Assembly (NCBI GenBank): GCA_028284545.1
Contig: JANQRN010000225.1
Coordinates: forward strand, 1-33,961
Source: Rhodothermales bacterium
GTDB taxonomy: Bacteria; Bacteroidota; Rhodothermia; Rhodothermales; JABDKH01
Length of the DNA stretch: 33,961 nucleotides
Reading direction: 5' to 3'
A model generated the notes under the pieces. It did not search any database, was not told where the DNA came from, and worked only from the letters and a program-made list of their open reading frames with translations. Below, piece by piece: positions 28,001 to 33,961 of the stretch. Each line of letters begins with the position of its first letter. Positions within the stretch are counted from its first letter, which is position 1. The translations under genes and the position numbers were made by a program.

Positions 28001-28884
28001 ATGTAATTCTCCAGGCCGATGAACTTCGTCGACCGCGTCTCCCAGAACCCACGATTGTCGACCGTCCCATCCACGAGGATCGTGAACTGAGCAAGTGCAT
28101 TGCGGATCGTACCGTTGTTGATCAACGTGCCGCCATTTTGTATTTCGATTGCATCGATAAAGCTGCCTCCGATGTAGGCCTCCAGTATTCCGTTGTTGGT
28201 GACCACCCCCTCGAACACGATCCCCGAAGGAAGACTATGTCGACCGTCCAGCGTAACCGGACCAACTATGGTCCCGCCGTTCAGATAAGTGGTGGAGTCA
28301 CCGACGATCGTATAGCCGTTCGCGTTTAGTCTCCCACCGCGCAGTCGGAAATCAGCCAGGCCGAAAGTGACATCGCTACCCAGCGAAATCCCGACCTCAG
28401 GATCATCGTTGTGCCACACGCTCTCGAGTAGCGCCCCGCCGACGGTACTTATTGTCTGCGCTATTCCACCCTCCAGTTCAGTAATCGAGGGCCTCCACGT
28501 ACCACGATTGATCAGGTCGCCGACGACCCGTATTGCAAGTCCGCTGGGCGAGTTTGGCTCGACGACGCCAGCGTTGTCGACATCGCCATTGACGAGCAGA
28601 TTCTCCTGGAAGGCACCACCAACGAGGTCGCGAATGCTCCCGGCAGCGGTGATAGTCAAATTTCGGCAGACGTCGTCGCGCGCCACGACGACCGGTCCCT
28701 GAACCGTTACGTCATCGGTCGCTGTCGGAACAGTGCCGCCGATCCACGTAGTTGACTCCCACCAGTCACCGCCTGCGGTTGTCGATGTGATTTGGGCAGA
28801 ACTGGCATTGCAGGCGGCGGTTGCGGCAACTGCGAGGCAGGTCGCGAGGATTCGCGCTGCTACTGATCGAGAGGGCGCTGACAT
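25081..28884 (-). CDS. Large secreted T9SS-sorted beta-rich protein with DPNEK/DUF11-like module
   Basis: Signal-like N-terminus, TAGGDWWESTTWIGGTVPTATDDVTV, LDPNEKHGPAGSGSRGYLSEVGRIDYTIYFEN, C-terminus YPNPFSEVVTLDYVLGQPGRTTVSVFDVLGRRVAVLRDERQEVGPHQVVWKPEAVASGVYYVVVALEKQRETVTLVRLR. ATG at 28884; track start is 28926. Confidence 0.85.
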   Translation of the reverse strand: MSAPSRSVAARILATCLAVAATAACNASSAQITSTTAGGDWWESTTWIGGTVPTATDDVTVQGPVVVARDDVCRNLTITAAGSIRDLVGGAFQENLLVNGDVDNAGVVEPNSPSGLAIRVVGDLINRGTWRPSITELEGGIAQTISTVGGALLESVWHNDDPEVGISLGSDVTFGLADFRLRGGRLNANGYTIVGDSTTYLNGGTIVGPVTLDGRHSLPSGIVFEGVVTNNGILEAYIGGSFIDAIEIQNGGTLINNGTIRNALAQFTILVDGTVDNRGFWETRSTKFIGLENYIRHESGSPLGGEWNAADSSVVTAESPLTFSAATVSMQPGFLDMDGHPITLTNETYIDYTDVSVDSIAFFDRSKLWRSNIFGDLSVSGSMRVGAPVVVEGSLVVADSLFDSEGNFAVENIEVGGTLWSNGVTTGSLDISATGDVIVNGPFSPRRLVLSGSGPRNVSGVDATSAFVLTDGPDVALTGTNVLPQIAIDFDGFARITDGHLVIPEGGLGGAPANLENFARITMYAAARANDRSVFYDSSVRTGSVADFDSIFVETHGNQTPRTFGAAVRNWWRVYTNTGEGNNLTELILEYDNDHLGDNDEDSLEVYASEDGGQSWRQVSGAANLTRDPDNNRVTIVDVASNAMYLLSSTADPISVAPNIVITLTGRDVIRVGAPLLYTYTYTNASRRPTGDMIAVLALSEGGHISKIITGFDDEGNENVMLPADFAVDELPSDSAALLWINSMEPGETRTFGLEAWADRIESASSKHESSAQQFEPISAGLTIVAGVALAEVTQEVVDFKSTQLYQWCRAVRMDYDTYGSADWDRAWQNARYEASRLSRRSSKLASASRLYSSFQAVMTPSVGSFLAKRFTTNIAKCIGELGIFVFDRVVARPYKKFTDACDYIRRLNKRGGQAAVQACPGSAVFTSRRELEPVTSLDPNEKHGPAGSGSRGYLSEVGRIDYTIYFENLATAGAAAYRITIDDTLDADFDASTVELGPSSHPGFTFVQDGPNLRWEVVGIELPPNVNPPEGEGFVSFSVHPREGLATGDALSNRASIVFDLNDAILTNTHINTLDLDAPSTDMLPFSAPLEGDSATVRWLADDGSGSGISHSSVFVSIDDGPFLFAGTSAGDSIRVETPTTGTYSFYALAVDSVGNAESTRPAPVTVEVTAVGVDEVPAGDFRLSPAYPNPFSEVVTLDYVLGQPGRTTVSVFDVLGRRVAVLRDERQEVGPHQVVWKPEAVASGVYYVVVALEKQRETVTLVRLR

Positions 28885-29005
28885 GGCAAGACCGGTGACA
28901 CGAGAGGTGACATGTGAAACTGCCACCCAAAATGCTCACAGACGCCCATCGCAAATGCGGCATTCACTGCCAAACATGCGTCAGCAACGTCCAAAAGTGC
29001 GCCAG

Positions 29006-31399
29006 CTACTCGTATCTGAGCGCCTTTACAGGATCCGTCAGCGACGCCTTCACTGAGTGGAAGCCGACGGTCAGGACCGTGACCGCCAGCGTGATCAGGC
29101 CGGCAGTGACGAATACGCCAACGCCGACGTCGACACGAAAGGCAAATCGCTCCAGCCATTTCGTCATTGCGAAGTAGGCGATCGGGCTCCCGATCACAAA
29201 CGCTACCAACACCAGTCGGCTGAAGTCGCGTGACAGCAGCAGTACGATGTCACCCAGGCTTGCACCCAGCGTCTTGCGCACGCCAATCTCTTTGCGTCGC
29301 TGCACGACCATGAACGCCGCAAGTCCGAACAAGCCGAGGCAGGCAATCACCAGCGCCAGCACCGTGATCACAGAGAACGCCACGCTGAGTCGCTGCTCAG
29401 CCCGGTGCAGAGAGTTGTATGCGTCGTCCAGGAATACGTACTCGAAGGGATATCCTGGAAGGAAAGTCTGCGCGACTTCCCCAATCTGATCAACGGTCCC
29501 CGACACATCGTCTGAGCTGACCTTCACGAGCACTTTCCGGATCCACCCTGAGTCGATACTCAGCGCCAGCGGATTGATCTCGAGGTGCGACGAGTGGTAC
29601 TGGAAATCCTGAACGACGCCAACGACCTCCTTCGGCTCCGAACCGATGACTATCTGCTTTCCGACCGCGGAATCCCAACCCAGACGCCGTTTGGCCGTCT
29701 CGTTGATGATGACGGCTGCACCCGCATCAGCAGCCCGTTCGGCTTCGAAGTCGCGCCCCTCCACGATCTCAAGGCCGAGCAGGTCGGTATATCCGTAGTT
29801 GATCGCGGTGCGGTAGATAGTCATCTCGTCATCACCCTGGTGACCATCCCAGTCGCTGATCAGCGTAGACGAATCTATGTTTGTCGGAACGTGGCCTGAT
29901 GAGGTCACAGCAACGACGCCCGGTACGCGCGACAGCTCGTCGCGCATCGCGGGCCAACGTTCGCCAAACTCCCACTCGCGGATATTCACCGAGACGATAT
30001 GGTCTCGCGACATCCCCGTGTCGGCTTGCTGAATGTACCCGAGCTGCTTGTTGATTACCACCGTGCCGAAAACAAGCGCGATGCTAACGGCAAATTGCGT
30101 AACGACAAGCGCGTTTCGCAGCCGAGATCGAGAGCCAACCTTCGAGGCTGCGGATTTCAGAACACGCGACGGTGCCATTCGCGAGAGTATTACGGCCGGA
30201 TACAGGCCTGATATCACGCCAACCGCGATCGCAATCAGCGGGACAACCAAAAGGAACGAGGGGTCCAGCAGCATCGAGAGCGGAATTTCCCGCTCGACCA
30301 TCGTTGCAAACCCGGGCAGTAGCAGTTTTACCGCGGCGACCGCTATAGCGGCGGCAAAGAGCGCAAGCAGGACTGATTCGCCCAGAAACTGAAGTAGTAA
30401 CTGATGTCGGTCAGCCCCCGCGGCTTTACGGACCCCAACTTCACGCGCACGAGTGGCCGACCGCGCGGACGCCAGGTTCGTATAGTTGACGCATGCAGTG
30501 AACATGATGATTGTGGCAGCGAGAATCAGTAGCCACACGTACCGCACGTCGCCCCGGCCGGGCGGATCGAAGTTGGCCCGCGAACGCAGGTGCAGGTCAC
30601 CAAGAGGCTGCGGAAAGTATGTGGCAATCGAAGCGCCGGTTTCCTGCACCCAGCTCAGCTCCGATACGTTTCTCGTGACAATTTCCTGCAGGTCGGCCTG
30701 AAACGTTGACAGATCGGTACCCGATCGAAGAACGACGTAGTTGTAGTAGCTGCTATTGCTCCACGAGTCATTCTCTTGCCGATTGGACGTCGATAGCGAG
30801 ACGATGTAGGAAAAGTCGAGATGAGAGTTCGCGGGAGGCTCTACAGCGATACCCGTTATCGTCACCCGGTATTCGTCACGGAAGTGCACAACTGAGAACT
30901 CGCGCCCAACGACATCGCCTGTGCCAAACAGCTTGTCCGCAAACTCCGGTGTAACAACGGCCGAGTTCGGTGACGCCAGCACCGAGGATTCATCGCCGGC
31001 GAGAAGGTCGAAATCGAAGACACGAAAGAACGAGGGCGTTGCGAAGACGCCGTCATCCATGAAGCTCTTGTCATCGGCCCGTATGAGGGCCGGCAGGTTG
31101 CCGACAACGGTCGCCTCTTCAACGTAGGCCAACTCATCGCGCAGCGCGATCTCGAGAGGCCGCGGTGAGACCGCAAACTCGTTGGATCCCAGGAAGAAGT
31201 TGTCCGGCTGGCGCTGGACAATCCTGTACGTACGATCAACCCTCTCGTGGAACTGATCGTAGCTCAGCTCGAAGCGCACAAATAGCGCTATCAGCAACAC
31301 CACTGTTAGCCCGAGTGCTAGCCCGAACACATTGAGTGACGAATGCAGCGTGTGCTTTCTGAAAGCACGGAGTGCTACGAGCAGATAGTTCTTCAGCAT
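29006..31399 (-). CDS. ABC transporter permease, MacB/FtsX family
   Basis: MLKNYLLVALRAFRKHTLHSSLNVFGLALGLTVVLLIALFVRFELSYDQFH; two FtsX-like regions, the second ending RKEIGVRKTLGASLGDIVLLLSRDF...DPVKALRYE. Confidence 0.92.
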   Translation of the reverse strand: MLKNYLLVALRAFRKHTLHSSLNVFGLALGLTVVLLIALFVRFELSYDQFHERVDRTYRIVQRQPDNFFLGSNEFAVSPRPLEIALRDELAYVEEATVVGNLPALIRADDKSFMDDGVFATPSFFRVFDFDLLAGDESSVLASPNSAVVTPEFADKLFGTGDVVGREFSVVHFRDEYRVTITGIAVEPPANSHLDFSYIVSLSTSNRQENDSWSNSSYYNYVVLRSGTDLSTFQADLQEIVTRNVSELSWVQETGASIATYFPQPLGDLHLRSRANFDPPGRGDVRYVWLLILAATIIMFTACVNYTNLASARSATRAREVGVRKAAGADRHQLLLQFLGESVLLALFAAAIAVAAVKLLLPGFATMVEREIPLSMLLDPSFLLVVPLIAIAVGVISGLYPAVILSRMAPSRVLKSAASKVGSRSRLRNALVVTQFAVSIALVFGTVVINKQLGYIQQADTGMSRDHIVSVNIREWEFGERWPAMRDELSRVPGVVAVTSSGHVPTNIDSSTLISDWDGHQGDDEMTIYRTAINYGYTDLLGLEIVEGRDFEAERAADAGAAVIINETAKRRLGWDSAVGKQIVIGSEPKEVVGVVQDFQYHSSHLEINPLALSIDSGWIRKVLVKVSSDDVSGTVDQIGEVAQTFLPGYPFEYVFLDDAYNSLHRAEQRLSVAFSVITVLALVIACLGLFGLAAFMVVQRRKEIGVRKTLGASLGDIVLLLSRDFSRLVLVAFVIGSPIAYFAMTKWLERFAFRVDVGVGVFVTAGLITLAVTVLTVGFHSVKASLTDPVKALRYE

Positions 31400-31804
31400 C
31401 GGTGTCGGGTACAAGTTCAGTTCCCCAGCGATTTACAATCAGCGTGCCAAGGCACACGGACGACGCCGGAAGTCCGCGTGGTGACGCCCGTGGGGAATCC
31501 TGTGACAAATCTGCGCACATTCGACGGCCCGCGTGACCGCCCACAGAACACACGGTGTTCGGAGGCGGACACCCCAGCCTGCCTGAGAATGCAAAATCTT
31601 TAAGTTGAGCGGATACGTCAATGAGATTACCATGCCAATACTGTTGGAATGGCGATCACGAAAACTCGAACGCGATCAGTCGCCTGCGATACAATACACG
31701 CTACCTTCCACTGATCATGAAGCGTATCGAGGAGGCCGCGCCGCCGGGTGCGGATGTAACGAGTTGGAGGTATTGAGGGGCTGAGGCGCAAGGCCTGAAG
31801 GGAT

Positions 31805-31825
31805 GAGACCTGAGACCTGAGACCT
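31805..31825. repeat. Heptanucleotide tandem repeat (GAGACCT)x3
   Basis: GAGACCTGAGACCTGAGACCT followed by GAGG. Confidence 0.9.
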
Positions 31826-31835
31826 GAGGCGAACG

Positions 31836-31854
31836 TAGCCCACTGATTGGGCTA
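31836..31854. terminator. Hairpin at the 3' end of the DUF2867 gene
   Basis: TAGCCCA-CTGAT-TGGGCTA, just beyond the stop at 31857-31859 (minus strand); no T tract. Confidence 0.35.
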
Positions 31855-31856
31855 TG

Positions 31857-32447
31857 CTACCGAGTATACCGGGAGCGCCACGCACGTTCGAATCTGCGGA
31901 AGAGTGACGGGTAGACGATCCACTTTCGAAACGGATCAATCAGCGTCAGATAGATCGGTGTGATGGCTCCAACGGGTTTCGTGTGTATTGCCCACACAAG
32001 TCGGTAGCCGTCGCGGCGTGGCTGAAGGACGTACACGAGTGCTGCATGAACAGTTGCGTTGCGGATCTCGCTCAGCGCTTCGTGTTCGAATACGTAGAGC
32101 ACTGTGAACGGGCCATCCCGTTTTCCAGACTGGACCAAAGACTCCGAACGGTCAGCGTCGGTCAGCCGCTGCGCAACCAGTCCGTCGCCAGACGAGGTCT
32201 CGCGATCCCAGCCGAAGAGCCGGCCAAGAGCTCTGCGTAGCCCAAAGAGTAGCGCGGTTGCGGGTCCTGGTTTCGCGGCGGCGACCATTGCGCGAACGTC
32301 GGCCAGCGTCCTGCCCGTCCCACCACCCGGCAAGTCAACAAACCACACATCGTGCAGCGGAATATCCGCCAGTAGTGTGTGAGACCGAAGATCCAGCGCC
32401 GAGTACTCTGTCTCCTCGAGCGCTCCGTAGGTTGGTTGCGATTTCAT
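31857..32447 (-). CDS. DUF2867-family protein
   Basis: VWFVDLPGGGTGRTLADVRAMV...FTVLYVFEHEALSEIRNATVHAALVYVLQ...IYLTLIDPFRKWIVYPSLFRRFERAW. ATG at 32447; upstream codons of the track ORF cover the low-complexity region. Confidence 0.75.
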   Translation of the reverse strand: MKSQPTYGALEETEYSALDLRSHTLLADIPLHDVWFVDLPGGGTGRTLADVRAMVAAAKPGPATALLFGLRRALGRLFGWDRETSSGDGLVAQRLTDADRSESLVQSGKRDGPFTVLYVFEHEALSEIRNATVHAALVYVLQPRRDGYRLVWAIHTKPVGAITPIYLTLIDPFRKWIVYPSLFRRFERAWRSRYTR

Positions 32448-32574
32448 TTGCGAGAACGTGTCAAGAGGCGCGCCAGGACAACAACGCAGGGGCGGTTTGA
32501 CGGGTTCAGCGAATATCGCTACTCTGCTCGAACCTCGGTTCACCCAGAACCCCAGCCGCTCAACTCCCACTTCA

Positions 32575-32641
<67 letters not shown>

Positions 32642-32670
32642 GCTAACCCCCACACCGCCTGCCCGTCCCT

Positions 32671-33843
32671 GTGGCGCAAAGCATCTTCGTAATAGCCGTC
32701 CTAGCGGCGCTGGTCGCCCTTTCTGAGTGGCTGGTCCGCCGAACACCGGCCAAGCATATCGGGTCGGCACTGCTCGTGATTCTGTTGACAGCGGTTGTCG
32801 CAAACCTGGGTGTTATTCCAACCACATCAACAGCCGAGAATCCGGTGGGCGCCTATGAGTTCATCTTTGGTGCCATCGCTCCAATATCCGTGTTCTGGCT
32901 GCTTCTCAACGTGAACCTGCGTGCGGTTCTCAAGGCAGGCCTGCCTATTCTCTCGCTGTTTGCGATCGGCTCGCTGGCGACGGTCGTAGGCGTCTTCGCG
33001 GGAATGTTCGTGGTGAACGGTGCGTCTGCCTTCGGAGAAGACTTCGGCGCACTTGGAGGTATGTTCGCGGGCACCTACACGGGTGGTTCGGTCAACTTTA
33101 ATGCCGTTGCTCTCCACTACGAGGTCATGAGACAGGGAGTCCTCTACGGTGGTGCCGTAGTTGTCGACAACATTGTCACGACGGTCTGGATCGCGATCAC
33201 GTTGGCTGTCCCGCGCATCGTGTCAGGGGTGGCACGTCGGCGACCCGGTATCGCCAGCAAGATCCGCATCGAAGCATCGCTCGGTATTCAGGATGACACG
33301 GAGTCATTGCACCCGCTCGACATCGGTATAACGCTCGCACTTGGCTTTGGCGCGCTCGCACTCTCCAACTGGCTGTCCGAGCGCCTGGCAGATTTTGCGG
33401 TGGTCCCACCGATCTTGATCATAACGACGCTCGCGCTCATCATAGCTCAGCTGCCCGTCGCGTCCCGCATTAAGGGTGCACGTGCGCTTGGCATGTTCGC
33501 GGTCTACCTCTTCCTGGCCGTCATCGGCGCGTACTGCGACCTCGGCGCGCTCGCTGACATCGGGGCACTCGGACTCAACCTACTGTTGTTCGCCAGTGTC
33601 GCCGTGTTCGTTCACGGTGTCCTTACGTACGGCGCCGCCGCCCTCTTTCGTATTGACTCGTCCATCGCATCGGTGGCCTCCCAGGCCAATGTTGGAGGCG
33701 GAACGTCGGCACTGGCGCTCGCGAGGAGCCTTGGACGCGACGACCTCGTCTTGCCGGCGGTGCTTATCGGATCCCTCGGCAACGCGCTTGGTACCTACCT
33801 CGGATTCTGGACGGCTGCGGCACTGCCGGGGCTGCTCGGCTAG
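32671..33843 (+). CDS. DUF819-family integral membrane protein
   Basis: Multi-pass protein with GGMFAGTYTGGSVNFNAVALHYEV, VDNIVTTVWIAI, ASQANVGGGTSALALARSLGRDDLVLPAVLIGSLGNALGTYLGF; GTG start. Confidence 0.85.
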   Translation: MAQSIFVIAVLAALVALSEWLVRRTPAKHIGSALLVILLTAVVANLGVIPTTSTAENPVGAYEFIFGAIAPISVFWLLLNVNLRAVLKAGLPILSLFAIGSLATVVGVFAGMFVVNGASAFGEDFGALGGMFAGTYTGGSVNFNAVALHYEVMRQGVLYGGAVVVDNIVTTVWIAITLAVPRIVSGVARRRPGIASKIRIEASLGIQDDTESLHPLDIGITLALGFGALALSNWLSERLADFAVVPPILIITTLALIIAQLPVASRIKGARALGMFAVYLFLAVIGAYCDLGALADIGALGLNLLLFASVAVFVHGVLTYGAAALFRIDSSIASVASQANVGGGTSALALARSLGRDDLVLPAVLIGSLGNALGTYLGFWTAAALPGLLG

Positions 33844-33847
33844 CAGT

Positions 33848-33961
33848 ATGATGTTTTCGAGACCACAGTCAGCGAAATACACCGCACTCGCGACGGCCGT
33901 ACTCGCAACGTGGGCTCGCGTCGAGCCAGCCGGGCCAACATCAACTGGTCACTCCGGTTGT
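33848..33961 (+). CDS. Possible N-terminus of a further CDS, truncated by window end
   Basis: Open frame from ATG 33848 (MMFSRPQSAKYTALATAVLATWARVEPAGPTSTGHSGC), 4 nt after the DUF819 stop. Confidence 0.35.
   Translation, partial: MMFSRPQSAKYTALATAVLATWARVEPAGPTSTGHSGC

Noticed and set aside
31554-31573. Hairpin GGTGTTC-GGAGGC-GGACACC upstream of the FtsX gene
   Set aside because: Short, includes a G-T wobble, no T tract and no repetition; not strong enough to call functional.

Overview
The window looks like a chromosomal segment from a Bacteroidota/Rhodothermota-type bacterium: high GC, type IX secretion (T9SS) C-terminal sorting domains, and a hybrid two-component regulator with Reg_prop, Y_Y_Y and AraC domains. 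I see no tRNA, rRNA, CRISPR array, transposase, phage or known defence genes. Plus-strand genes: the tail of a T9SS-sorted protein (3-86), an overlapping SIS-isomerase/ROK-kinase pair, class I-like PPK2, a two-domain VOC protein, a serine beta-lactamase-like hydrolase, class II RNR (NrdJ) overlapping an HDAC-family deacetylase by 1 nt, a BNR/sortilin-like propeller protein, and DUF819. Minus-strand genes: two SnoaL/NTF2-like proteins, CruF-like carotenoid hydratase, a 1554-aa FG-GAP/CSLREA/beta-helix/T9SS protein, and a tightly packed run of FtsX permease, 1281-aa T9SS protein, hybrid regulator and FG-GAP lipoprotein, then DUF2867. The non-coding signals most worth checking are: (i) a GC-rich, multi-hairpin leader of about 200 nt before nrdJ, closed by a 7-bp helix ending next to the start codon; (ii) a DUF2867 gene bracketed by two heptanucleotide repeat tracts, one a 10-run G-quadruplex-prone array in the divergent DUF2867/DUF819 promoter; (iii) four operator-like repeats at 20/32/33-bp spacing before the serine hydrolase; (iv) a dense terminator/inverted-repeat cluster before the SIS gene. 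Everything here comes from reading the sequence; no database search or folding was run.
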